Shown here: one piece after another, positions 10,857 to 24,075 of the stretch
Numbering within the stretch: position 1 is the first letter of the stretch
Layout of the letters: each line of letters opens with the position of its first letter
Assembly (NCBI GenBank): GCA_949710005.1
Contig: OX453287.1
Location: 11,813,805-11,877,804, forward strand
DNA: 64,000 nt
DNA from: Ricordea florida
Taxonomy: Eukaryota > Cnidaria > Anthozoa > Corallimorpharia > Ricordeidae
Direction of reading: 5' to 3'
Notes under the pieces: generated by a model
The model's database searches: none
Seen by the model: only the letters and a program-made list of their open reading frames with translations
Told to the model about the DNA's origin: nothing
Position numbers and translations under genes: made by a program

Positions 10857-13778
10857 ATGCATCTACCTATTTGTCTGTTGGGTTTATCTGATTGGCCCAT
10901 TTATATACCTGTTAAGCCTATCTCTATAAGTGATCAGATTATATATTTATCTAATTAGGTATCTAGTTAATTAATTATCTTATGTGCTTGTCTAATTACC
11001 CTATCTATTTACCTAATATCCTGATGTGTTTACCTGAATGGCCCCATTATATACCTTAGAGTCCCAACTATTTCCCTGATTAAACTATATATTTCCCCCA
11101 GTTAGTTTATCTATTCAAGTAATTACCCTATATATTTGCGTAATTAGCCTATCTACTCTTCTGATATCCCGATAAGTTTATCTAGTTAGCCTATGTATGT
11201 ACTATATTAGCATGTATGCTTATTTGATTAAACTATGTATTTACCTGGTTAGCCTATGTACCTATTTATTTGGCTGTTGGGTTTATTTGATTGACCTACT
11301 TATATACCTGTTTGGCCTATCTACTTACCTGATTACATTATATATTTATCTAACTAGTTTATCTTTTTATCTAATAAGCCTATGCCTTTGGCTAATTAGC
11401 CTATCTATTTACCTGATTGCCTTATGGGTTTACCTTATTGGCCCATTTATATACCTAATTAGCCTATTTACCTGATTATATTATATATTTTCCTAACTAG
11501 TTCATCTATTTATCTGATTAGCCTATGTATTTGGCTAATTAGCCTATTTAATTAGCTGTTTCAATGATGAGCTTACCTACTTTGGCTGATGGAATTACCT
11601 GAGTGGCCTCTGATGGCATTGATTAGCAGATCACCTATGTAAGTACTTGATTAGCATATATGCTTATTTAATTAGTCTATGTACTTAACAGATTAGAGCA
11701 TGTATCTACTGATTTGACTGTTGGATTTACCTGTTAAGTACATAGACTAATTAAATAAGCATATATGCTAATCTTATATATACCTGCCTAATCAATCTAA
11801 TTATCTGATAAGATTATATATTGACCTAATTACCTTATCTATCTATCTAATTAGGTAATGTATTTGCGTAATTGGCCTATCTATTCTTCTGATTGCCACA
11901 TGAGTTTATCTAGTAAGCCTATGTATGTACTATATTAGCATATATACTTATTTGATTAAACTATGTATTTACCTGATTAGCCTATGTACCTATTTATTTG
12001 ACTGTTGGGTTTATGTGACTGGCCTACTTATATACCCATTGAGCCTATCTATTTACCTGATTACATAAGATATTTATCTAATTAGTTTATCTATTTATCT
12101 AATTAGCCTATGTCTTATTAGCTTATGCCTAATTAGCCTATCTATTTAGCTGATTGCCTGATGGGTTTACCTTATTGGCCCATTCATATACCTAATTAGC
12201 CTATTTACCTGATTAAATTATGTATTTTCCTAATTAGTTTATATATATATCTGATTAGCTTATGTATTTGCCTAATTAGCCTCTTTCTTTAGCTGTTTGC
12301 CTGATGAGCCTTCCTAGTTTTGCCATAGTATTTACATCATTAGCAGATATATTTACCTGTTTCCTCGATTCCGTTAACTGATTAGATTATATATTGATCT
12401 AATTACTTTATTTATCTATCTAATTAAGCTATGTATTTTATTAATTAGCCTATCTATTTATCTGATTGAATTATAACTTTACTTAATTAACCTATGTATC
12501 TACTTGATTAGCATATATGCTTATTTGACTCCTGTATATATTTACCTAATTACTATTGTTATTACTAATTATCTATTTATCTGATTACCCTTCGTGTTTG
12601 CCAAATTGTTTTATCAACTTACCTGATTGCCTAATATATTTACCTGATTAAGCTATGTTTGCTCTTAATTAGCATATATGCTTAGTTAATTAATGTCTGT
12701 ATTTACCTGTTTGGTCTATGTATCTACCTATTTGGCTAATGGGTTTACCTGATTGCCCTATTTATATATCTTTTTAGCCTAACTATTTACCTGATTCGAC
12801 TATATATTTCCCTAATTGGCTTATCTATGTATTTAATTAGCCATGTCTCTGCCTAATTAGTGTACCTCTTTACCTGATTTTCTGATGGGTTTACCTGAGT
12901 TGCCCATTGATATACCTGATTCGCCTAACTATTTAGCTAATTAGACTATATATCTCCCTAATTGGATTATCTAATTAGCCTGTGTCTTTTCCTAATTAGT
13001 CTATCCATTTACACGATTGTCTGATGGGTTCACCTAACTGGCTTTACTTGAATGGCCTATTTATATACATGTTTAGCCTAACTATTCACTTCATTAGACT
13101 ATATACCTTTCTAATTAGTTTACCTATATATCTAATAAGCCTATGTCTTTGCCTAACTATCCTATCTAATTACCTGATTAGCCTATAAATTTACCTATTA
13201 AGTTCATCTTTTCACTTGATTAGCCTATGTATTTTCTTATTTGGCTGTTGGGTTTACCTGAATGGCCAAGTTACAGACCGGCGTAACTTATCTATTTACC
13301 TAATTAGATTATATATTTATCTAATACGTTTATCTATTTATCTGATTAGTCTATGTTGTTGCATAAGTAGCCCATCTATTTACCTGATTGCCTGATGGGT
13401 TTTATTTAATAAGCCTATTTATATATCTGATTAGGTTATATATTTACATTATTAGTTTATTTTTTTACCTTGTTAACCGATGAATTTGCCCGTTGCCCTG
13501 TCTATTTAATTTAAAGCCTGCTATTTTTACCTGATTAACCCATGTAATTACTTAATAAGCATATATGCTTATATTTAGCCTATCTACTTACCAGATTAGC
13601 CTATGTATCTACCTACTTCAGCCTAACTATTTCAAGCCTAACTGTTTCTAGCCTAACTATTTACCTGATTAGACTATATATTTCCCTAATTGGCTTATCT
13701 AATTAGCCTTTGTGTTTTCCAAATTAGTCTATCTATCTACCCGGTTATCTGATGGGTTTCACTAACTGGCCCATTGAT
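10857..13778 (+). repeat. 21-bp satellite, plus-oriented part of unit 1
   Basis: Reverse-orientation satellite (CTATTTACCTGATTAGCC reading), largely the inverse of 7-10.7 kb. For example, 12,560-12,620 is the inverse of 8,255-8,320. A plus-strand open stretch of 92 codons at 11,197-11,475 differs by a few residues from the minus-strand one at 3,905-4,183, as expected for an inverted copy. I see nothing else. Confidence 0.86.
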
Positions 13779-16700
13779 ATTCCATCAGCCAAAGTAGGTA
13801 AGCTCATCATTGAAACAGCTAATTAAATAGGCTAATTAGCCAAATACATAGGCTAATCAAATAAATAGATGAACTAGTTAGGAAAATATATAATATAATC
13901 AGGTAAATAGGCTAATTAGGTATATAAATGGGCCAACAAGGTAAACCCATAAGGCAATCAGGTAAATAGATAGGCTAATTAGGCAAAGACATAGGTTAAT
14001 TAGATAAAAAGATAAACTAGTTAGATAGATATATAATGTAATTAGGTAAATAGATAGGCCAAACAGGTATATAAATAGGTCAATCAAATAAACCCAACAG
14101 CCAAATAAATAGGTACATAGGCTAACCAGGTAAATACACGGTTTAATAAAATAAGCATACATGCTAATATAGTACATACATAGGCTAACTAGATAAACTT
14201 ATCGGGCAATCAGAAGAGTAGATAGGCTAATTACGCAAATATATAGGGTAATTACTTGAATAGATAAACCAATTGGGAAAATATAGAGTTTAGTCAGGGA
14301 AATAGTTGGGACTCTAAGGTATATAATGGGGCCATTCAGGTAAACACATCAGGATATTAGAAAAATAGATAGGGTAATTAGACAAGTACATAAGATAATT
14401 AATTAACTAGATACCTAATTAGATAAATATATAATCTGATCACTTATAGAGATAGGCTTAACAGGTATATAAATGGGCCAATCAGATAAACCCAACAGAC
14501 AAATAGATAGGTACGTAGGCTAATCAGGTAAATACATAGACTAATTAAATAAGCATATACCCTTATCAAGTACATACATAGGTTAATCAAGTGAGCCCAC
14601 CAGGTAGTCAGGTAATTAAATAGCCTAATTAGCAAATTATTTGACTATTTAAATAATTAGATAAACTAATTACGTTAATTTATAGGCTAATCGGGCAAAT
14701 ACCTGTCTTATTCTAGGTAAATACATAAGGCACTCAAGTAGATACATAGGTTAATCATTTAAACCTATCAGCCAATCAGGTAGATGGATAGACTAATGAT
14801 TTAAATACAATAACTGAATAGATAAATAGAAAAACTAACAGGTAAATTTTTGTACTAATTAGGTAAATAGATAGGCTAATCAGATATATAAATAGGCCAA
14901 TCAGGCAGGTCCATCAGCCAATTGGGTAGATAAATCGGCTAATGAGGTAAATACATAGACTAATCAAATAAGCAAATATTCTAACTAAGTGCAATTATAG
15001 GTTAATCAGGTACAGTTATCAGGCATTGAGGTAAGTATATAGGTCAATTAGGCAAATATTAGATAGATAGATAAAATAATTAAGAAAATATACAGGCTAA
15101 TCAGGTATACAAATAGGCCAATCAGGTTAAACCAACAGCCAAATAGGTAGATAAATAAACTAAACAGGTAAACACATACACTACTCAAGTACATACATAG
15201 GTTAATCAGGTAAATTTATCAGGCAATCAGGTAAATAGGTAGGCTAATTAGGCAAAGAGATAAGGTAATAAGAAAAATAGATAAACTAATTAGGTAAATA
15301 TATGCAGTAATCAAATAAGCATACATGCCAATCAAGTAGATACATAGCTTAATTAGGTAAAGGTATTATGCAATCAGATAAATAGATAGGCCAATAAATA
15401 AAACACATAGGCTAATTAGATAGATAGATAAAGTAATTAGATCAATATATAATCTTATCAGTTAAATAGATTGATTAAGCAGGTATTTATAAATAGGCCA
15501 ATCAGATAAACCAAACAGTCAAATAATTAGGTACATAGGCTAATCAGGTAAATAAATAGTTTAATAAAATAAGCATATATGCTAATATAGTACATACATA
15601 GGCTAACTAGATAAACTCATCGGGCAATCAGAAGAATAGATAGACTAATTACGCAAATACATACACTAATTAGATGAATAGATAAAATAATTAGGGAAAT
15701 ATATAGTTAAGTCAGGTAAATAGGTAGGACTCTCAGGTATATAATGGAACCATTCAGGTAAACACATCAGGGTATCAGGTAAACAGATAGGTTAATTAGA
15801 CAAAGACATAGGCTAATTAATTAACTAGATAGCTAATTACATAAATATATAATGTAATCACTTAAAAAGATAGGCTTAACAGGTATATAAATGGCCAATC
15901 AGATAAACCCAACAGCCAAATAGGTAGATGCATAAGCTAAACAGGTAAATAGATACACTAATGAAATAAGAATATATCCTACTCAAGAACATACATAGGT
16001 TACTTAGGAAATATGGTAAATAGATAGACCAAGTTAGTAAAATACATGGGCTAACCAGATAAATAGACAAACTAATTAGGTAAATATAAGGGCTAATAAA
16101 GTAAATACATGGCCTAATTAGATAAAAAGATAAAATAATTAGGTAAATATAAGGTGTAATCAGGGAGAAAGTTAAGCTAATAGGGAATATAAATGGGCCA
16201 ACAAGGTAAACCAATCAGGCAATCAGGTAAATAGATAGGCTAATTAGGCGAAGACATAGGCTAATCAGATAAATACATAAAGTAATTAGGTAAAGACATA
16301 GGCTAATCAGAGCGGATAGGCTAATCCTCTGAATATATAGGCTAATAAGGTAAACACGTCAGCTAATAAAGGGCATCATAGGCCAGTCAGGTGACTCCAG
16401 GAAATCAGGTAGACACATAGGCTAATCGGGTAAGCATAGCGGCTAATCCAGTAAATAAGTAGGCTAACTAGATAAACCCATCAAGCAATCTGTCAAATAG
16501 ATAGTCTAATCAGATAAATAGATTAATTAATCAGGTAACTATATAGGCTAATCAGATAAATACTTACGCTAACCAGGTATATAAAGGGCCCGATAACGTA
16601 AATAAATGAAATAATTAGGCAAACACATGGCCTAATTAGATAAATAGATAAACTAACTAGATAAATATATAATCCAATGAGGTAAGGGGATACGCTAAAA

Positions 16701-19700
16701 AGGTATATAAATAGACCAATCAGATAAGCCCAAAAGAAAAATAAATAAATACATAGGTTAATCCGGTAAATAAATAAAGAAATAAAATAAACATATATGT
16801 TAATCAAGTACATAAATAGGCAAACTAGATAAACCCATCACGCAATCAGGTAAATAGATAGGCTAATTAGGCAAATACATAGACTAATTAAACAAATAGA
16901 TAAACTAATTCGGGAAATATATAGTCTTATCAGGTAAATAGTTAGGCTAATGAGTAATATCAATGGGCCAGTTAGTGAAACCCATCAGATAATCGGGTAG
17001 ATAGATAGACTAATTTGGCAAGGACACAGGCTAATTAGATAACCCAATGAGGGAGATATATAGTCTAATCAGGTAAATAGTTAGGCGAATCAGGTGTATT
17101 AGTGGGCAATTCAGGTAAGCCCATCAGACAATCAGGTAAACAGGTTAAAAAGGTACACTAATTAGGCAAAGACATGGCTAATTAAATACATAGATAAGCC
17201 AATTAGGGAAATATAAAGTCTAATCAGGTGAATAGTTAAGCTAGAAACAGTTAGGCTAAAAATAGGTAGATACATAGGCTAATCTGCTAAGTAGATAGGC
17301 TAAAATAAGCATATATGCTTATAAAGTAATTACATAGGTTAATCAGGGAAAGTTATCAGGCATTTAATTAAATAGACAGGGCAATAGGCAAACGCATCGG
17401 TTAATAAGGTAAAAAGATAAACTAATAATGTAAATATATAGGCTAATCAGATATATAAATAGGCTTATTAAATAAAACCCATCAGGCAATCAGGTAAATA
17501 GATGGGCTAGTTATGCAACAACATAGACTAATCAGATAAATAGATAAACGTATTAGATAAATATATAATCTAATTAGGTAAATAGATAAGTTACGCCGGT
17601 CTGTAACTTGGCCAATCAGGTAAACCCGACAGCCAAATAAGAAAATACATAGGCTAATCAAGTGAAAAGATGAACTTAATAGGTAAATTTATAGGCTAAT
17701 CAGGTAAGTTGATAGGATAGTTAGGCAAAGACATAGGCTTATTAGATATATAGGTAAACTAATTAGAAAGGTATATAGTCTAATGAAGTGAATAGTTAGG
17801 CTAAACATGTATATAAATAGGCCATTCAAGTAAACCCAGTTAGGTGAACCCATCAGACAATCGTGTAAATGGATAGACTAGTTAGGAAAAGACACAGACT
17901 AATTAGATAATCCAATTAGGGAGTTATATAGTCTAATTAGCTAAATAGTTAGGCGAATCAGGTATATCAATGGGCAACTCAGGTGAACCCATCAGAAAAT
18001 CAGGTAAGGAGGTACACTAATTAGGCAAAGACATGGCTAATTAAATACATAGATAAGCCAATTAGGGAAATATATAGTCGAATCAGGTGAATAGTTAGGC
18101 TAAAAAGATATATAAATAGGGCAATCAGGTAAACCCATAAGCTAAATAGGTAGATACATAGACTAATCAGGTAAATACAGACACTAATTAACTAAGCATA
18201 TATGCTAATTAAGTACAAACATAGCTTAATCAGGTAGATATATTAGGCAATCCGGTAAGTTGATAAAACAATTTGGAAAACACGAAGGGTAATCAGATAA
18301 ATAGATAATTAGTAATAACAATAGCAATTAGGTAAATACATAAGCTAATCAGATATATAAATAGGCTACCTAAAAAAACCATCAGGCATTTAGGTAAATA
18401 GATGGGCTAGTTAGGCCAGGACAGAGGCTAATCAGATAAATAGAGAAACTAATTAGGAAAATATATAGTCTAATTAGGTAAAAAAATAGGTTAAACCTGT
18501 CTGTAACTAGGCCAATCAGGTAAACCAGAATGCCAAAAAAGAAAATAGATAGGCTAATCAAGTGAATATTCAAGTGAAAATTAAATAGATACATATGTTC
18601 ATTAGGTAAAGTCATCAGGTAATCAAATAAATAGGTACGCCAATTCAGCAAATACATAAGGTAATCAATTAAATAGATAAACTAATTAGGTAAATATATA
18701 GGCTAATCAGGTAAATAGATAGGCTAGTTAGGCAAGGACATAGGCTAGTTAGATATATTGGTAAATTAATTAGGAACGTTTATAGTCTAATAAGGTGAAT
18801 AGTTAAGCTAAAAAGGTATATAAATAGGGATATCAGGTATACCCATCAGCCAAATAGGTAGATACATACGCCAATCAGGTAAATATATACACTATTTAAC
18901 TACGCATATATGCTAATTAAGTACAAACATAGCTTAGACAGGTAAAGTTATTAGGCAATCAGATAAGTAGATAGAACAATTAGGCAGATACATAGGGTAA
19001 TCAGATAAATAGATAAACTAATTAGGTAATTACATAGTCTCATCAAGTAAATAGAAAAACCAATAAGCAAATGTATACGATACTCAGATAAAAAGATAAA
19101 CTAATTATTTATATATAGGTTTATCAGGTAGATAGATAGGCTAATCAGATATGTAAATAGGCTACTTAGGCACAGCTAACAGGCAATCAGGTAAATAGAT
19201 AGGCTAATTAGGCAGAGATAAGGTAATAAGAGAAATAGATAAAGTAATTAGGTAAATATATACAGTAATCAAATAAGCATATATGCTAATCAAGTAGATA
19301 CATAGGTTAATTAAGTAAAGTTATAATTCAATCAGATAAATAGATAGGCTAATTAATAAAATACATAGCTTAATTAGATAGATAGATAAAGTAATTAGAT
19401 CAATATATAATCTAATCAGTTAAGGGAATCAGGGAATTAGGTAATCATATCTGCTAATGATGTCAATACTAGGGCAAACTACGAAAGCTCATCAGGCAAA
19501 CAGCTAAAGAAAGAGGCTAGTTAGGCAAATACATAGGCTAATCAGATATATATAAGCTAATTAGGAAAATATATAATTTAATCAGGTAAATAGGCTAATT
19601 AGGTATATGAATGGGTCAATAAGGTAAACCCATCAGGCAATCAGCTAAATATTTAGGCTAATTAGGCATAAGCTAATAAGACATAGGCTAATTAGATAAA

Positions 19701-20830
19701 TAGATAAACTAATTAGATAAATATCATATGTAATCAGGTAAATAGATAGGCTAAATGGGTATATAAATAGGCCAGTCACATAAACCCAACAGTCAAATAA
19801 ATAGGTACATAGGCTAATCAGGTAAATACATAGTTTAATCAAATAAGTATATATGCTAATATAGTACATACATAGGCTTACTAGATAAACTCATGTGGCA
19901 ATCAGAAGAATAGATAGGCCAATTACGCAAATACATTACCTAATTAGATAGATAGATAAAGTAATTAGGTCAATATATAATCTTATCAGATAAATAGATT
20001 GATTAGGCAGGTATATATAAATAGGCTTATCAGGTAAATCCAACAGTCAAATTGGTAGATACATGCTCTAATCTGTTAAGTACATAGACTAATTAAGTAA
20101 GCATATATGCTAATAGAGTACTTACATAGGTGATCTGCTAATCAATGCCATCATAGGCCACTCAGGTAATTCCATCAGCCAAAGTAGGTAAGCTCATCAT
20201 TGAAACAGCTAATTAAATAGGCTAATTAGCCAAATACATAGGCTAATCAGATAAATAGATGAACTAGTTAGGAAAATATATAATATAATCAGGTAAATAG
20301 GCTAATTATGTATATAAATGGGCCAACAAGGTAAACCCATAAGGCAATCAGGTAAATAGATAGGCTAATTAGGCAAAGGCATAGGCTAATTAGATAAAAA
20401 GATAAACTAGTTAGATAAATATATAATGTAATCAGGTAAATAGATAGGCCAAAAAGGTATATAAATAGGTCAATCAAAATAAACCTAACAGCCAAATAAA
20501 TAGGTACATAGGCTAACCAGGTAAATACATGTTTTAATCAAATAAGTATATATGCTAATATAGTACATACATAGGCTAACTAGATAAACTTAATTAATTA
20601 ACTAGATACCTAATTAGATAAATATATAATCTGATCACTTATAGAGATAGGCTTAACAGGTATATAAATGGGCCAATCAGATAAACCCAACAGACAAATA
20701 CATAGGTACGTAGGCTAATAAGGTAAATACATAGACTAATTAAATAAGCATATATCCTTATCAAGTACATACATAGGTTAATCAAGTGAGCCAACCAGGT
20801 AGTCAGGTAATTAAATAGCCTAATTAGCAA
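13779..20830 (-). repeat. 21-bp satellite, minus-oriented part of unit 2
   Basis: Same content as 3,785-10,836. The stretch 16,697-20,720 pairs as an inverted repeat with 20,851 to about 24,020. Open minus-strand stretches at 13,899-14,177, 15,876-16,214, 16,523-16,813 and 18,382-18,657 are satellite by-products. Confidence 0.88.
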
Positions 20831-20850
20831 ATTAATTACCTGTTTAGCTT
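20831..20850. other. Inversion junction within satellite (unit 2)
   Basis: Same minus-to-plus orientation switch as at 10,837-10,856, with sequence CAAATTAATTACCTG around the turn. Confidence 0.75.
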
Positions 20851-23800
20851 ATGCATCTACCTATTTGTCTGTTGGGTTTATCTGATTGGCCCATTTATAT
20901 ACCTGTTAAGCCTATCTCTATAAGTGATCAGATTATATATTTATCTAATTAGGTATCTAGTTAATTAATTATCTTATGTGCTTGTCTAATTACCCTATCT
21001 ATTTACCTAATATCCTGATGTGTTTACCTGAATGGCCCCATTATATACCTTAGAGTCCCAACTATTTCCCTGATTAAACTATATATTTCCCCCAGTTAGT
21101 TTATCTATTCAAGTAATTACCCTATATATTTGCGTAATTAGCCTATCTACTCTTCTGATATCCCGATAAGTTTATCTAGTTAGCCTATGTATGTACTATA
21201 TTAGCATGTATGCTTATTTGATTAAACTATGTATTTACCTGGTTAGCCTATGTACCTATTTATTTGGCTGTTGGGTTTATTTGATTGACCTACTTATATA
21301 CCTGTTTGGCCTATCTACTTACCTGATTACATTATATATTTATCTAACTAGTTTATCTTTTTATCTAATAAGCCTATGCCTTTGGCTAATTAGCCTATCT
21401 ATTTACCTGATTGCCTTATGGGTTTACCTTATTGGCCCATTTATATACCTAATTAGCCTATTTACCTGATTATATTATATATTTTCCTAACTAGTTCATC
21501 TATTTATCTGATTAGCCTATGTATTTGGCTAATTAGCCTATTTAATTAGCTGTTTCAATGATGAGCTTACCTACTTTGGCTGATGGAATTACCTGAGTGG
21601 CCTCTGATGGCATTGATTAGCAGATCACCTATGTAAGTACTTGATTAGCATATATGCTTATTTAATTAGTCTATGTACTTAACAGATTAGAGCATGTATC
21701 TACTGATTTGACTGTTGGATTTACCTGTTAAGTACATAGACTAATTAAATAAGCATATATGCTAATCTTATATATACCTGCCTAATCAATCTAATTATCT
21801 GATAAGATTATATATTGACCTAATTACCTTATCTATCTATCTAATTAGGTAATGTATTTGCGTAATTGGCCTATCTATTCTTCTGATTGCCACATGAGTT
21901 TATCTAGTAAGCCTATGTATGTACTATATTAGCATATATACTTATTTGATTAAACTATGTATTTACCTGATTAGCCTATGTACCTATTTATTTGACTGTT
22001 GGGTTTATGTGACTGGCCTACTTATATACCCATTGAGCCTATCTATTTACCTGATTACATAAGATATTTATCTAATTAGTTTATCTATTTATCTAATTAG
22101 CCTATGTCTTATTAGCTTATGCCTAATTAGCCTATCTATTTAGCTGATTGCCTGATGGGTTTACCTTATTGGCCCATTCATATACCTAATTAGCCTATTT
22201 ACCTGATTAAATTATGTATTTTCCTAATTAGTTTATATATATATCTGATTAGCTTATGTATTTGCCTAATTAGCCTCTTTCTTTAGCTGTTTGCCTGATG
22301 AGCCTTCCTAGTTTTGCCATAGTATTTACATCATTAGCAGATATATTTACCTGTTTCCTCGATTCCGTTAACTGATTAGATTATATATTGATCTAATTAC
22401 TTTATTTATCTATCTAATTAAGCTATGTATTTTATTAATTAGCCTATCTATTTATCTGATTGAATTATAACTTTACTTAATTAACCTATGTATCTACTTG
22501 ATTAGCATATATGCTTATTTGACTCCTGTATATATTTACCTAATTACTATTGTTATTACTAATTATCTATTTATCTGATTACCCTTCGTGTTTGCCAAAT
22601 TGTTTTATCAACTTACCTGATTGCCTAATATATTTACCTGATTAAGCTATGTTTGCTCTTAATTAGCATATATGCTTAGTTAATTAATGTCTGTATTTAC
22701 CTGTTTGGTCTATGTATCTACCTATTTGGCTAATGGGTTTACCTGATTGCCCTATTTATATATCTTTTTAGCCTAACTATTTACCTGATTCGACTATATA
22801 TTTCCCTAATTGGCTTATCTATGTATTTAATTAGCCATGTCTCTGCCTAATTAGTGTACCTCTTTACCTGATTTTCTGATGGGTTTACCTGAGTTGCCCA
22901 TTGATATACCTGATTCGCCTAACTATTTAGCTAATTAGACTATATATCTCCCTAATTGGATTATCTAATTAGCCTGTGTCTTTTCCTAATTAGTCTATCC
23001 ATTTACACGATTGTCTGATGGGTTCACCTAACTGGCTTTACTTGAATGGCCTATTTATATACATGTTTAGCCTAACTATTCACTTCATTAGACTATATAC
23101 CTTTCTAATTAGTTTACCTATATATCTAATAAGCCTATGTCTTTGCCTAACTATCCTATCTAATTACCTGATTAGCCTATAAATTTACCTATTAAGTTCA
23201 TCTTTTCACTTGATTAGCCTATGTATTTTCTTATTTGGCTGTTGGGTTTACCTGAATGGCCAAGTTACAGACCGGCGTAACTTATCTATTTACCTAATTA
23301 GATTATATATTTATCTAATACGTTTATCTATTTATCTGATTAGTCTATGTTGTTGCATAAGTAGCCCATCTATTTACCTGATTGCCTGATGGGTTTTATT
23401 TAATAAGCCTATTTATATATCTGATTAGGTTATATATTTACATTATTAGTTTATTTTTTTACCTTGTTAACCGATGAATTTGCCCGTTGCCCTGTCTATT
23501 TAATTTAAAGCCTGCTATTTTTACCTGATTAACCCATGTAATTACTTAATAAGCATATATGCTTATATTTAGCCTATCTACTTACCAGATTAGCCTATGT
23601 ATCTACCTACTTCAGCCTAACTATTTCAAGCCTAACTGTTTCTAGCCTAACTATTTACCTGATTAGACTATATATTTCCCTAATTGGCTTATCTAATTAG
23701 CCTTTGTGTTTTCCAAATTAGTCTATCTATCTACCCGGTTATCTGATGGGTTTCACTAACTGGCCCATTGATATTTCCACTATTTCCTTAACACGACTAT

Positions 23801-24024
23801 ATATTTGCCAAATTAGTTTATCTATTTGTTTAATTAGCCTATGTATTTGCTTAATTAGCCTATCTATTTACCTGATTGCGTGATGGGTTTATCTAGTTTG
23901 CCTACTTATGTACTTGATTAACATATATGTTTATTTTATTTCTTTATTTATTTACCGGATTAACCTATGTATTTATTTATCTTGCTTTTGGGCTTATCTA
24001 ATTGGTCTATTTATATACCTTTTT
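20851..24024 (+). repeat. 21-bp satellite, plus-oriented, continuing past the duplication
   Basis: Plus-oriented satellite. The final part, about 23,776-24,024, lies outside the duplication and is the inverse of 6,703-6,950 and of 159-330. It leads directly into the retroelement-tail fragment and the triplet array. The plus-strand frame 23,908-24,336 runs from the hydrophobic heptad repeat through that fragment into the threonine-rich triplet repeat without a stop. I treat this as coincidental. Confidence 0.85.
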
Positions 24025-24075
24025 TGCTATCCAGCCTCTTCTCTTGACCACCTGGTTCTTTCTGATGCACCACTT
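24025..24075 (+). other. Retroelement-tail homology at start of triplet array
   Basis: Seventeen codons align without gaps to 39,505-39,555 of the retrotransposon remnant, with roughly three quarters of bases identical. The shared core is GGTTCTTTCTGAT followed by CCACTT. In the shared frame both encode a C-x-P..D-x-x-VLSD-x-PL pattern. Immediately afterwards the triplet satellite (ACTACACTTAATACAGCT...) begins. In the retroelement the same point continues GAATCTGCTGCTGTCG, itself triplet-like. The fragment is the likely seed or anchor of the array. Confidence 0.7.

Larger units (their letters stand above)
3785..13778. repeat. 9,994-bp tandem duplication, unit 1
   Basis: Every landmark in this unit recurs 9,994 bp later with no change of offset: 3,905/13,899, 4,450/14,444, 5,882/15,876, 6,529/16,523, 8,388/18,382, 9,651/19,645, 10,645/20,639 and 11,197/21,191. 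Spot comparison of many lines found no mismatch. The left edge is GGTA|ATTCCATCAGCC. The junction with unit 2 reads GGCCCATTGAT|ATTCCATCAGCC. The three bases ATT are shared by both breakpoints, which is microhomology. Identity this complete implies either a very recent event or an assembly duplication. Confidence 0.93.
13779..23772. repeat. 9,994-bp tandem duplication, unit 2
   Basis: Apparently exact copy of 3,785-13,778. The shared sequence runs three bases further (ATT, 23,773-23,775) and then diverges: unit 1 continues CCATCAGCC and unit 2 continues TCCACTATTTCC. The internal structure is the same: a minus-oriented block to about 20,830, an inversion junction, then a plus-oriented block. 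Beyond 23,775 the sequence continues as the plus-oriented satellite that would be expected of the original right flank. Confidence 0.93.
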
